Shown here: in pieces, positions 47,090-57,654 of the stretch
Layout of the letters: every line of letters starts with the position of its first letter
Position numbering within the stretch: position 1 is the stretch's first letter
NCBI GenBank assembly: GCA_030220185.1
Contig: JASPKZ010008346.1
Span: 248,001 to 312,000, forward strand
DNA length: 64,000 nucleotides
Source of the DNA: Diploptera punctata
Taxonomy: Eukaryota > Arthropoda > Insecta > Blattodea > Blaberidae
Direction of reading: 5' to 3'
The notes under the pieces: generated by a model
Databases searched by the model: none
What the model saw: the letters and a program-made list of their open reading frames with translations, nothing else
What the model was told of the DNA's origin: nothing
Program-made: the position numbers and the translations under genes

Positions 47090-47175
47090 CCTCAATGTAG
47101 CTAGTTAGTCAAGTTCATTTGGGGGTAGTGCTTTATATCTGAAGATCCAACATTCAAATCCTGCCGAAATCCATG
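47090..47175 (+). mobile_element. tRNA-like SINE head, family S6 (unit 2)
   Basis: GTAGCTAGTTAGTCAAG, GAAGATCCAACATTCAAATCC and AAATCCATGCTAAGTAATAG; parallel to 45255-45345. Confidence 0.45.
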
Positions 47176-47363
47176 CTAAGTAATAGTGGCATTTATAATG
47201 TATAGTAAGGTAGTTTCAATTGCATAGAATTTTAATGGTAGAAGTAGAATTGATGTAGATGATGAATAGAAAATAAGCTAAGGGAATTTTATGCCACCAA
47301 TATGAATTCAAATAAAAAAAATGGAAAAAAAGAAAACACAATTTGCAATATGTGAATAACTAA

Positions 47364-47706
47364 AAAAACTCCTGGCGTGACATGCCTAGAAGGCCCTTAG
47401 CCTACCAGCCAGCTGCTGGCCCCTCACATCCACATATCAATCGCAGAGGTAGATGATCAACAGCCAGTGTAGGGGTGACATGTGGTCAGCATGTCGAGTC
47501 CCCCAGCCGTTATAGCTGGTTTCCTCAACCTGGAGTCGCTACTTATTGTAGCTACCCAAATGCCTCACAATGCTGGGTGGACACCAGTCCCATATTGGCC
47601 GAAATACCATGAGAAAATTTCTTCCCCCATGGAGACTCGAACCAGCGCAAGTCCCGTAGCTCTGCGCCAAGGCTTCCTACCTTAACCACTCGGCTACGGC
47701 GCGGGA
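47364..47706 (-). mobile_element. S2 SINE inserted in MITE X1
   Basis: Complete S2 copy: head GTCCCGCGCCGTAGCCGAGT, B box GGTTCGAGTCTCC, tail AGGGCCTTCTAGGC. The direct repeat TATGTGAATAA occurs just before it (about 47350) and just after it (47707), the expected target-site duplication. Confidence 0.85.
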
Positions 47707-47964
47707 CTATGTGAATAAATACCTGACAGAAATATATATGTTGATTTTTACCAAAAATGTGAAAAATGCCTTAAAAATAAAATGAGAAGTTGAGCTCAAA
47801 GTAACCTAAAAACATCAAATTTGCAATGTAAAATTTGCATTAGTCATTGCTCAGAAAATTAGCCAACTTATCACAAAACCCACTAACAAATCCATGAAAT
47901 CTAAATTAATTTGATGTTCTAACCCACCGATTTTCTTACCCTGACTTGACTAAACTAACACTAA

Positions 47965-48655
47965 CTACTCCCTGGACATATTCTGCCATACAACCCAATC
48001 CCAAGTCAAAATTTTCCAATCATTCGCTGTATAATCTACTTCCCTGAAATCATGGATAATGTTATCCTCCCACCTCATTCTTGGTCTACCAACTCGGCGC
48101 TTTCCCTCTGGTTTCCCTACAAGAACCTTTCATGCACGTCTTTCAACTGCCATTCATGCCACATGTCCAGCCCTTCGCAGTCTATGAGACTTAACAGGTC
48201 TTATTATAACTGGCTTCCCATAAAGACCATGTAGTTCATAGTTATGTATAGTCCTCTCCATTCACCTGTCTGTTCATCTCTCTTTGGTCCAAAAATTTTC
48301 CTAAGAATCTTATTCTTAAATATTCGTAATCTTCTTTCCTCCCTTAAAGTAAGAGTCCATGTTTCGCAACCATATAACATAACTGGTAAAATAACACTTT
48401 TATATATTTTCAGTTTAACGTTTATTTAAAGATGTGGGGATAACAAGAGCCCCTACAATGCATAATAGCACGCATTTCCAGAAATGAGCCAATGTTTAAT
48501 TTCTTTGTACCCTATTTGTTATTATAGTTCCTAGGTATTTGAATTCAGCCACTTCCTCAAAACTCCCCTCAACTGTCATCAGCTGTCCATTTCCATTATA
48601 TAATGTATTTCTATGTATAACCATATGTTTAGATTTACTGATTTACTTCCAGTTC
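47965..48655 (-). mobile_element. LINE-A fragment, antisense, inserted in MITE X1
   Basis: The minus strand encodes KLKIYKSVILPVMLYGCETW, TLTLREERRLRIFKNKILRK and FGPKRDEQTGEW, then degenerate text including VDQE-x-GG. It is the same LINE lineage as 53075-54555 (YGCETW, LREERR, FGPKRDE). Confidence 0.8.
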
Positions 48656-48842
48656 CAAAGTAAAACTAACTTGCCCATTTAACACTAACATAAGGTTGAC
48701 ACTTGAGATAGAATCTGATTATATGTGAACAAACATATTGGCAAATTGCTCTAGCAGGAACATGTGTTACAACATTGATCAATACGACACTAAAAGTCAC
48801 TTTTCTCCAGGCCAATATTCACTGGTGGCATTGAGTAGCGAT

Positions 48843-48995
48843 TGGTCGCTATGGTGTAGTTGGTAGAATCCCTACCTTCTACTCCGGCAACCTGAATTCA
48901 ATTCCCGGTGAGTTAAGAGATTTTTAAAAAATCTCAACCTTGGGACTGGATGTGTGTAGTAAGTTTTTGTACCCATTGGGTTTAATTCCTCTAAA
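48843..48995 (+). mobile_element. tRNA-derived SINE, family S7
   Basis: TCGCTATGGTGTAGTTGGTAG (A box) and CCTGAATTCAATTCCCGG (B box), then GAGATTTTTAAAAAATCTC, an inverted motif, and a T-rich end. Confidence 0.6.
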
Positions 48996-49057
48996 AAAAA
49001 TATTTCAATCATACTTTTATAGTGTAATACACTACTCAATTACATAACATCACATCA

Positions 49058-49434
49058 AAAGCTGCTCTAAAATACGGAAGTGAAATTTGGATTTTAAATA
49101 AAAGGAACTCTCATAAATTTCAAGTAAGCCAAATGCGCTTCTTACGATCATTGTTAGGAGTTAATAGACTGGATCATGAAAGAAACACTATTATCAGAGG
49201 AAAACTTGGAGTAACAAGTTTAAATGAATATATACAAAGATACCAACAAGAATGGAAAAATCATGAGGAGAATGGCAAGAAATAGACTTCGAAAATTGGC
49301 ATTCCAATATACCCCAACTGGACATAGGGACCAAGGAAGACAAAAAGATCAGTGGAAAGATCAAGACCATCTTCGCTAGGTTTACCGTACAGGCCACATG
49401 GCCTAAAACGAATTTGTTCATGATGATGATGATA
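49058..49434 (+). mobile_element. LINE ORF2 C-terminal fragment with (GAT)n tail
   Basis: Plus strand: ALKYGSEIWILNKRNSHKF, QMRFLRSLLGVNRLDHERN, INEYIQRYQ-like YIQRYQQEWKNH, ARNRLRKLAFQYTPTG, HRDQGRQKDQWKDQ. It ends in TGATGATGATGAT at 49421-49433, where a Tc1-like element has inserted. Confidence 0.75.
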
Positions 49435-50181
49435 CACTACTCAAAAAAAAATTAGAGAAACACATGTTTAAACCAAAGTCACAAAATAAATATTGTAATA
49501 ATTACATTTTTAAGTCAGATGTTTTGAGTTCGTGTATTGTTTAAAATCAGATTGAATACCTTCTGGGTTTTATTAATTTTTCTCTGAATATATTAATGAA
49601 ATTCCAAGAATTGATGAACCTAAGTGAGTTCGTATTGATTTATTTTTTAAAAACAGGTTTGAAGAATAATCTGTCCTGCAAGAATACCAAATTCGGGTGA
49701 TGGACTGGCCTGCATGCAGTCCAGACCTTAATCTGATCGAGCACATGTGGGATAAGTTGGAAAAACTTATTCATAAGCGTCCTGCTGTACCTCAGAACCT
49801 TGAAGTACTTTCACATGCACTCACCGAGGAATGGGAGAAAATCTCACAAGTTTCTGTAAGAAGGCTTCTGCAAAGCATGCCTCGTAGGTGTAATGCAGTC
49901 ATTCAAACTCACAGAGAACACATTAAGTACTGAGTGTTTGAAATAACCAGGGAAACATTGTTTCCTAAAACTGAAAATCTCAAATTTCCACTTTGTTTTC
50001 CGTTACAAATGATAACTTGTTCGTATTGCTAATACTGTGCAAGAAAATATTGTTTGAATGTCTATTCTAACTTTACATAAACCTTCAATTTATAATTACA
50101 AAAGATCAAACTTTAAATTGTTTCAATATTCATTCTCGTGTTTTGGTTTAAACATGTGTTCCTCTAATTTTTTGAGTAGTG
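49435..50181 (+). mobile_element. Internally deleted Tc1-like element
   Basis: The inverted ends are about 43 bp: CACTACTCAAAAAAAAATTA on the left, CACTACTCAAAAAATTAGAG inverted on the right, both running into ACACATGTTTAAACCAAA. TA borders lie at 49433-49434 and 50182-50183. Length 747 bp. Confidence 0.9.
49697..49933 (+). pseudogene. Tc1 transposase C-terminal remnant
   Basis: Reads WPACSPDLNLIEHMWDKLEK, the last catalytic block of Tc1 transposases (W-P-A-x-S-P-D-L-N-x-I-E with the final acidic residue), then VRRLLQSMPRRCNAVIQ to a stop. The first 200-plus residues, with the DNA-binding and first DD motifs, are missing. The remaining frame is open. Confidence 0.85.
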
Positions 50182-50913
50182 TATAATGGAAGCTAACTAA
50201 ATGTCTTAACAGCTAACAATTACTGATCAGATTACTGTTATCTTGTATTACTTTAGGGCCAAAGGTAAGCTCCCGCAATTACAACTGAGGAGCGCAAAAG
50301 TACGGGATTGGACATTGATCAAGTTCAAATTAGCGAGAAAGATTAAGTTGGCCCTATTTAACCGTTGATACTACTTTCTTCATAATTACCATATAACCTA
50401 TAACACTAGGTGTTGAAGATTTATAGAATACCTGTAAATTACAAGGAAACATTTCCTCCAAATAGTATTTGATTATTTTGTTATTGTTCTCCTTCCTGGT
50501 AAAATTTTGGTGAAATTGACGTAATGCTCGAATTATAGAATTTCGGTACATAAATATTTACTATCAATTTAAAGTTCGTAAAAAGCATAAAGCAATTTTG
50601 TGTAAGTATTAATGAACAATACATTATAAAAATGTATATAGCAGCAATGATCATTTATAACATCTCACTGATTATAAAAATGTAGATATTATAATGACTG
50701 AGAATCAATTATATGGTGTCGATCAGAAAAGGATGCACTGCTCTCCGATGCATTAGCCTGTTCTGGTCAGTTCACGGCTTCCTTTAAACCTCTTCATCAG
50801 TATCGCCAACGCGACCCAACCTAAGAATCTTTATTATAGGGAAAAGGATTGAGATGCAAATATTTTATGAATGAATTTTATGTTTGAAACCATACTAAAG
50901 TAATCTTCATGTA
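50182..50913. other. AT-rich stretch
   Basis: Nothing recognised. Confidence 0.35.
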
Positions 50914-51235
50914 GGACAAACCTAAAAGTCCCTTGGCTTACTGTTTGGCTGCTGGCCTCACATCCTCAATATGTTATCAGATATGGATAAATTATCCTGC
51001 CAACGTAGATGTGTTCAGCATGAGAGATCCCCAGCCATTATAACTATTTTCATAACCTCGGGTCGCTACCTGGTGTAGCTACTAAAATCCCACATGATGC
51101 TAGGTTGGCACAGTTCCATAAAGGCCAAAATAACATTTTTTCCATCCCCATTACCTGCCCAAGTCCCATTGCTCTGCATGAAGGTATAATCCCTTTTTCC
51201 GCTCAGCTTCACAGCTGGACTTAGGACATCTAAAA
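50914..51235 (-). mobile_element. S2 SINE, diverged full-length
   Basis: AAGTCCCTTGGCTTACTG, GCTGCTGGCCTCACATCC, CCCAGCCATTATAACTATTT, GGGTCGCTACCTGGTGTAGC; the tRNA-like head is weakened. Confidence 0.7.
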
Positions 51236-51789
51236 TCCAAGCCAAATGTATAATTATGTACAGCTATGGTATTATATAATAATGATTTCACTTGTAATTA
51301 ACAAAGGTGCAAAATTAAAAATACAACACAACCAATTCTACTTGGTAAAACATATTCACCAATTTTATTGTATTCTTTTTTAAAAAAATTCAAAGATTTT
51401 CTTTTTGCAAAGTATTTTGATATATTTACTTAGGATGACTCCTGGTTAGGGCCCATTGGGTCCACCCGTCAGAAATTCTCACAATGTTAATTACAATACA
51501 ATGCATCATATTTTATATTAACATTTCTACATACATCCATGTATATTGTTATCAGTATCACATACACACACACACACAAAAAGAAAATTTTGTGAGAAAT
51601 GGTCTTAGAAAGACAAGACCCAGAACTTTAACACTATATATGGGACTGGAAACTCGCCGTTTCTTCCTACAATCGCAGTATTCTCACATTGCTTTTGGTT
51701 GGCCCTACAATGTGCACATATATGCCTGCATTGTCAAACTCCAAAATTTATTTTATGGTTGCTTCCATTGTTGAGATTAGATATAGCCT

Positions 51790-52195
51790 AATATTTTTCT
51801 TTTAAACGGCGTTACCCATTGTTGAGCCATAGCCTCTCCTTTGTAAGGAGTTACTAGTCCAAGTTCATTTTTAGTTACCTTATTTGATCATTGATGTCAT
51901 GGATGGCATGCCGTCAACACACCCACCCAATGAGACATCTGACATGCAACTCAGATATTACTAGGACGTTAATGTCGGTAAATTTTGCTTAGAGGCCTCT
52001 TTATTCAGGCTTAAGGATATTTTACAAACCTGAGAACCTTCTGACTCAGGACCCATGGTCTAAAGTCCCACGCGGAGGACTCGCTCCTTGGACTTCCATC
52101 CTAAAAAAATCCATTGACACCGGTTGGGTTTGAACCCACGAACTTTGAAATTAGAAGGAGCATAACCACTACTACACCGCTGCCGACTAGCTTAA
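51790..52195 (-). mobile_element. tRNA-derived SINE, family S3
   Basis: The minus strand begins GCTAGTCGGCAGCGGTGTAG with GTAGTGGTTATGC (A box) and GTGGGTTCAAACCC (B box). Then GACACCGG.., GGAGCGAGTCCTCC, GGGACTTTAGACCATGGG and TAAAGAGGCCTC. The far end is uncertain. Confidence 0.6.
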
Positions 52196-52440
52196 TATTT
52201 TATTTTACATAATACATACTCTATCCATGCAAAATTTGACATAACCTATCAAAATTAAAGTTCCTTCCCTGTTTGCCGAAGTGGAATAGGGCCTATTAAA
52301 GATATTTTCAAGTACTTACAACCCAAACTATTGTAGAATGTACACAAACTTGTACATAATGAAGAATTATTTACTTCAATTAAAATTCTTACACCATACA
52401 GTATTGTCAGTTGTTATGTTAGTTGATTTAAATAAATATC

Positions 52441-52763
52441 CTCAACACGTGTCCAATACAGGGTCGGGTCGAGGGATGAGATGAATCAGTATATACAGAG
52501 GTCTATGAAAGACAAGGGAGCTGGCCGACCACGCTTGACGCACCATCAAAGGGGCAGATGAATAAAATGAAATGGATGAGATGAGTATGGAGAAATGGTG
52601 GAATGAAATTGTGGCAGGGGGAAAACGGGAGGAGCCCCGTGAAAAACCTGCCCAAATTCCATTTCGTTCACCATGAAGCCCACACAGAGTGACCGAGATT
52701 CGATCTCGGGATCCCAGCGGTGAGAGGCAAGCGTATAACCGCTTGCGCCACGGAGCCGCCTCA
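52441..52763 (-). mobile_element. tRNA-derived SINE, family S4
   Basis: The minus strand begins GGCGGCTCCGTGGCGCAAGC and GGTTATACGC (A box), B box GAGATCGAATCTCGG. Then GGGCAGGTTTTTCACGGG and CCATTTCTCCATACTCATC. It is the only GC-richer SINE here, and one copy only in this window. Confidence 0.75.
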
Positions 52764-53074
52764 GTTGGTTTTATTTTCATTAATTAGTGACTAAGGAATA
52801 TTACATATCAACTCATAATTTGTACTTTTTTAACTCTTCTTACACATACTAATTCACTTACATATCACAATTGCTCGATGAAAAAATTAAAACTTTACAG
52901 ATATTATTATTTTACTCTCGCCTGACGTCATTCCACAGTTATATCGGTTACCAATAAAAGCCATACTTTCTAAGAACAATTTATTAAAAATAGAAACTCC
53001 ATATATTCTGTTAAAACAATTGAATCCTATTATATACATGTTTTAATAAGGAATAGTAGTGTCCTACTCATAAA

Positions 53075-54555
53075 TTATGAGAGAAAAATCGAAGATGTAT
53101 AAAGCATCAAGTTTAGATGAGATCCCAGCAGAACTGATAAAACCAGGGGAAGGAAAATTCATGGACAAGATATGCCGGTTGTTTAGTATGATTTGGGAAA
53201 AAGAAGTTCTTCCAGATGAACGGAGAGAATCGAATATCATATAAATTTATATGAAAGGAGATAAAACGGATTGCAACAACTACAGGGGCTTCTCATTACT
53301 TTTAACTTCATACAAAATTAAGCAGACTTACTCTTTATATTGATGAGATTCTAGGTGTTCATCAATGTGGATTTAGAAGAAATAGGTCTACAACAGATCA
53401 GATTTTTAGTATAAGACAGATTTTAGAAAAGAAATGGGAATATAATGGTATTGTACATCAACTATATGTTGACTTTAAAAATGCATACGATTCACTTAAG
53501 AGGGAGAAGTTATATAGTATCCTGTTGGAGTTTGGAATCCCTAAAAAGTTAGACTTATACGAATGTGTCTAAATGGCACAAAGAGTAGGGTGCGTGTAGG
53601 CAAACACAGTTTTCGGACACTTTTGAAATCCACAATGGATTGAAGCAAGGAGATGCACTATCTCCTCTACTATTTAATTTTGTACTAGAGCATGCCATCA
53701 AATCTTTAGAGGATGAAGATCTGCAACTCAATGGTATTAATAAGCTGTTAGTTTATGCTGAAGATGTAGTACTATTGGCCGAAAGCGAGGAGATACTGAA
53801 GGACAAAACACACACACACTATTGAGTAACACAGAGAAATTAAGACTGGAAGTAAATATCAATAAAATTAATATATAGTCACACGAAGAAATACATTATA
53901 TAATGGAAATGGACAGCTAATGACAAATGAGGGACATTTTGAGGAAGTAGCTGAATTCAAATACATAGGAACAATAATCACAATTAGGAATGAGATGCAC
54001 AAAGAAATTAAACAAAGGCTCAATTCTGGAAATGCGTGCTATTATGCATTGCAGAGACTTTTGATGTCCCAACTCCTTTCAAAAAATGTTAAACTGAAAA
54101 TATATAAAACTTATTCTACCAGTTATATTATATGGGTGTGAAACATGGACTCATACTTTAAGGGAGGAAAGGAGACTACAAGTATTTGAGAATAAAGTAC
54201 TTAGAAAATGTTTGGACCAAAGAGAGATGAAAAGACAGGTGAATGGGGAAGAGTTCATAACAATGAACTACATGGTCTTCATAGGAAGCCAGATATAATA
54301 AGAACAGTTAAGTCTCGTAGATTGCAATGGGCAGGACATGTTGCGCATATGGGGAATGAAAGACTTGCATGGAAGCTTCTTGTAGAAAAGCTAGAGGGAA
54401 AACACCCAGTTGGTAGACCAAGAATGAGGTGGAAGACTAACATTAACTATAATTTGAGGGAAGTAGATTATACATGAAATGATTGGAAAACATTAGCTCA
54501 GGATAGGGATGTATGGCGAGCTTATGTTATAACAGGATTTTAATATCATAATAAA
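53075..54555 (+). mobile_element. LINE-A copy: partial reverse transcriptase, degenerate
   Basis: The plus strand encodes, with frameshifts, YKASSLDEIPAELIKPGEGK, NNYRGFSLLLTSYK, HQCGFRRNRSTTDQIF (RT core), QLYVDFKNAYDSL (first catalytic Asp), GLKQGDALSPLLFNF, and LLVYAEDVVLLAES (53740-53785). In that last motif the catalytic YADD reads YAED. Then FKYIGTIITIRNEMHKEIKQ, YGCETW, FGPKRDEKTGEWGRVHN, RRLQWAGHVAHMG, GRPRMRWKTN and QDRDVWRAYV. The endonuclease is missing. The lineage is common in insects; I do not fix the clade. It is not autonomous. Confidence 0.85.
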
Positions 54556-54989
54556 TATGAAAGTTAAAGTTAATAATTTTGTATTTTAAAATTCTTTTAA
54601 TAATTGAATATAACTTAAATAAAGAAAGACAACTAAATAATTCATTGTTGTTCATTGTTGAATAAAAATATCTCAGTAGCAATTAAAGAAATTGTATTAC
54701 GTAAGTTTTTGTAAATAATGCTTTTAAAATTGTTTTAAGTTATTGTTGTCAAAATTATAAAGCTTTCTGTTATAACCGTAATAAGAACACCTGCTTTACT
54801 TCATATTCTTAAATGAAAGTAAAGTAAAATCTGATTGGATGTTAAAAAAATTAACTTTTTCATTTAACAAATCAAATTTAAACCTTATATCTAAAGGGCT
54901 TTTAACCAATACAATTTAAAAATAAAATCATGTGATGGTGATAATGTTCTTTAAAACTAAATTATTAAAACAGTTAGAAAATACAGTTG

Positions 54990-55260
54990 GGAAGAAAATG
55001 TATATTCAGAACAAAAAGAGTTATGAATTTCGAAACATCGACGGAATGTGATCTCGTTTGGAGGATAGTTGGCCAACCGCAGGCAGGAGGGAACTGACAT
55101 CGACATCTAGGGTTTAAAACATAAATCCAAACAATCTGGCCAAGATGCTGAAGATGATTAGAAGCTAATTGAAACATGTTCAAGAACAAATCAACATTAA
55201 TATTGAGGTAACATGTAAGAGAGTCAAAATAATTTAATTAAAATAACCTCAAAATATTAC
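54990..55260. repeat. Possible Penelope 3' tail
   Basis: GC-richer text (CCGCAGGCAGGAGGGAACTG) followed by an AT-rich end AAAATAACCTCAAAATA, similar to the AATAATACCTCA ends of hairpins H3, H5 and H7. Also a small inverted repeat TAATATTGAGGT..ACCTCAAAATATTA. Tentative. Confidence 0.35.
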
Positions 55261-55374
55261 TTCCTAAAATAAAACATTTAACTAACTGTTCATTGCAAAC
55301 ATACAGTTGATTCAGATTTCTTAGTTGCATTGATTTCATTTACATTTGTACCATATGTTGGTCACCCTGTCAGA

Positions 55375-55930
55375 GTTCTGTGCATGGCAGACTCCCCACT
55401 GTTCTCACAGCGACAAGTTGCATCTTTGTGGTAGATAGGGGAATGGTCGGTGAAAATTTCTATCCTCCTATCTAGGTCAAGGTTGAATTGGTGGACCATT
55501 TGTGGGGTCGCTAGGAGATGAATGCTCTGACATACTCTACTATAGAGTAAGTCTAGCCTGTGCTGGATCCTCTACAGTGGATCTGCTTGTCAGCCCTCCC
55601 AGCTAAATCTCATGGACTACTGTTGTGGGGTCGGCAGGAGATGAGCACACTGTTGGAGTTTGGTTCGCTATGTGCTGATCTCACAGCAGCGGTGGACATA
55701 TACATAGATGGCTTCGCTGCATAGATTGGCTTCACTATAGTGACCGTACATTCAGTATAAGAATCGTAGACCATTTGTGAGGTTGTCCCACAACAGTAAT
55801 AGGATATGACTCTGGCTGGTATACAGCAGGAAAGGTTGGAGTTGCAAAGCACTGGCAGTACTTTATCAGCCCTCCCAGCTAAGTCCCATGAACTCATGGA
55901 CCAAACATGGGGTCACCAGGAAGTGGCATA
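55375..55930. repeat. GC-richer block with internal degenerate repeats
   Basis: Related words recur: GTGGACCATTTGTGGGGTCG, GTAGACCATTTGTGAGG and ATGGACCAAACATGGGGTCA; CAGCCCTCCCAGCTAAATCT and CAGCCCTCCCAGCTAAGTCC; and GGAGATGAATGCTCTGAC, GGAGATGAGCACACTG. A 95-codon minus frame (55897-55610) has no motif I recognise. Possibly a decayed tandem repeat or the remains of a retroelement. Confidence 0.5.
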
Positions 55931-56562
55931 CTATCAGCTTGCCAAAGTGCTGAACAAAAGTTGTACATTAATTGAAGTTAACTGAAAATGCACTTCGATA
56001 ATTTCCTGGGTACAAGGGAGCAGCCAGATTTTGTCCTAAACTGTACAGTATAAAGAAAACATTCTAAGAAGTAGAGCGATGATACTATGGAATTTCAAAA
56101 GAAAGGAGGATGTGGATATAGAATTCTTTCTTTTCCATTGAGATCACAGAAATAAATACATATGAAATGCATATATCATTAAAATCAATTGTAAATCTTT
56201 CATCATGGGAATTATATCTTTCTTGTAAAAAAAATACAGTACTGTAATTCCTGTGTATGGGATATAAATTTGAAACAAATGAAGAACACTAATTTTCATT
56301 ATCTTAAATTTATTTACAAAATTACATTATGAAAAATTATTCCATTATTATGAAATGAGTACAGAACAATGATGGTATTTATTAATCAAATTACTTGATT
56401 GCAGTAACAGTATGATGATAAACTAAAGAAAAAAATAATCACCGGAAAGAGCATATTGTATTATAGTAAGTAATTTTTCGTAAATAACTTCCTTGTTCGA
56501 TTAGAGATAAAAGACACTTTCTATTAAAAATTCTTCCTCTTGCACCATTTGCAATGAAGACT

Positions 56563-56820
56563 TCATGAACAGCGATCAGTGGATGTCATGACGGCAGCTA
56601 ACGATGCATCTCCAGCACCTCTTAGATGACCGGGGGGTGAAGTTCCTTCACGATTGGTCCTGCCATGACCTCTAGGTGCTCTCTCAGCTGAAGGAACAAT
56701 TTGAAGTGCACTTCTTTGTCGCTTTTGTGTTACAGGAACTATATTTCGTTCTTCTGTGTTATAATACATAATTCCACTTTGAGGTTGATACAGTTCTGTT
56801 GGAGGTGGACCTGCAGCTGG
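56563..56820 (-). pseudogene. btz: barentsz/CASC3-like locus, last coding exon
   Basis: After acceptor AACTTTGCAG (56830-56821) the minus strand reads PAAGPPPTELYQPQSGIMYY, NTEERNIVPVTQKRQRSALQ and IVPSAERAPRGHGRTNREG, with a TGA at 56565-56563: 85 residues. The order P-rich, S-G-x-x-Y-Y-N-x-x-x-x, then basic RR/KR stretch and I-V/I-x-P matches the C-terminal tail of CASC3 (Barentsz/MLN51), the cytoplasmic-shuttling core subunit of the exon junction complex. This exon is open, but the upstream exons of the same locus (61639-61370 and 63590-63274) carry frameshifts, so the locus is called a probable pseudogene. If the frameshifts were assembly errors, it would be a real gene. Confidence 0.65.
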
Positions 56821-57137
56821 CTGCAAAGTTAAAAAAATAACTTTATACAAACAGAAATTCATTTTTATGGAAATGGACAGTTAATGACAAATGAAAGAAA
56901 TTTTGAAGAATGGTAAATTAAAATAACTAGGTACAATAATTACAATCAGGAATGAGGTGCAGAAAGATATTAAACATAGGCTCAATCTTAGAAATGCATA
57001 TTATTATGCATTAAAAGGAGTTTTGTTATCCCAATTTCTCTCAAAAATATCAAAACAACTTTTATAATTTTTTTTTTTATTATTGATTTCGTACATCTTA
57101 ATGATGGATAAATCATATTTGAAGAGAAAAATTATAC

Positions 57138-57210
57138 GCTCAGACCGGGACTTGAACCCGGGACCCTTGGTTCTCTAGACCAAGTGCTCTACCAACTGAG
57201 CTACCTGAGC
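57138..57210 (-). repeat. tRNA-like cassette (FB copy 3, left)
   Basis: Minus strand, 73 nt, good cloverleaf: acceptor GCTCAGG/TCTGAGC all seven pairs (one G-U), D arm GCTC-AGTTGGTA-GAGC, anticodon arm TTGGT-CTAGAGA-ACCAA, T arm CCGGG-TTCAAGT-CCCGG. The loop would present AGA (Ser), but there is no long variable arm and one extra base lies between D and anticodon stems. TATATAGAG-type box upstream (about 57240). Confidence 0.75.
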
Positions 57211-57548
57211 AAGAACCGATCTAAACGCAAATCTCTCTCTATATACATTGTAATTCCCGTCCACCAAATGCTGTGAAGCCATGCTTCTATCTTGCAAATG
57301 GCGGCTTCTTTATTAAGAAGACATATTTGGGAATTATACATTACAGCCAGTACGGCTTTTTCCAAGTTTTTATTATTCAATAATAAAAACTTGGAAAAAG
57401 CCGTACTGGCTGTAATGTATAATTCCCAAATATGTCTTCTTAATAAAGAAGCCGCCATTTGCAAGATAGAAGCATGGCTTCACAGCATTTGGTGGACGGG
57501 AATTACAATGTATATAGAGAGAGATTTGCGTTTAGATCGGTGTTACTT

Positions 57549-57620
57549 GCTCAGGTAGCTCAGTTGGTAGAGCACTGGTCTAGAGAACCCAGGGTCCCGG
57601 GTTCAAGTCCCGGTCTGAGC
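57549..57620 (+). repeat. tRNA-like cassette (FB copy 3, right)
   Basis: Plus strand, 72 nt; the same fold with one base missing in the anticodon stem (CTGGT..ACCCAG). TATATAGAGAG at 57510-57520, T5 run at 57623-57628. Confidence 0.75.
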
Positions 57621-57654
57621 GTATTTTTCTCTTCAAATAAAAAACTTTTATAAT

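Larger units (their letters stand above)
46000..47280. repeat. Tandem segmental duplication, unit 2
   Basis: See unit 1 (44190-45480). This unit instead carries an S1 SINE at 46325-46676, absent from unit 1. Divergence is high, so the duplication is old. Confidence 0.7.
47286..48836 (+). mobile_element. MITE family X1, copy 2, twice interrupted
   Basis: The left terminus ATTTTATGCCACC (47286-47298) and right terminus GGTGGCATTGAG (48824-48835) match the X1 ends. X1 sequence occurs at 47299-47363, 47706-47962 (GAGAAGTTGAGCTCAAAG) and 48656-48836, separated by an S2 SINE and an antisense LINE. Confidence 0.75.
57069..57642. mobile_element. tRNA-bearing foldback element FB, copy 3, with 12-bp TSD
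   Basis: A nearly perfect palindrome: 57105-57378 and 57380-57642 are inverted copies over about 260 bp, so both strands encode almost the same meaningless frame. The centre reads TTATTATTC|AATAATAA. tRNA-like cassettes lie at both outer ends, facing outward. The direct repeat AACTTTTATAAT flanks at 57057-57068 and 57643-57654. At the left a T-run (57069-57079) would be the A-tail of a minus-strand insertion. Confidence 0.9.

Noticed and set aside
57201..57558. Two nearly identical open frames on opposite strands
   Set aside because: A consequence of the perfect palindrome; not coding.
57138..57620. Functional tRNA genes (cloverleafs with A and B boxes)
   Set aside because: They sit in repeated elements, have non-standard anticodon arms (extra base, C33 or Ser anticodon without variable arm) and several copies are mutated; kept as tRNA-like cassettes.
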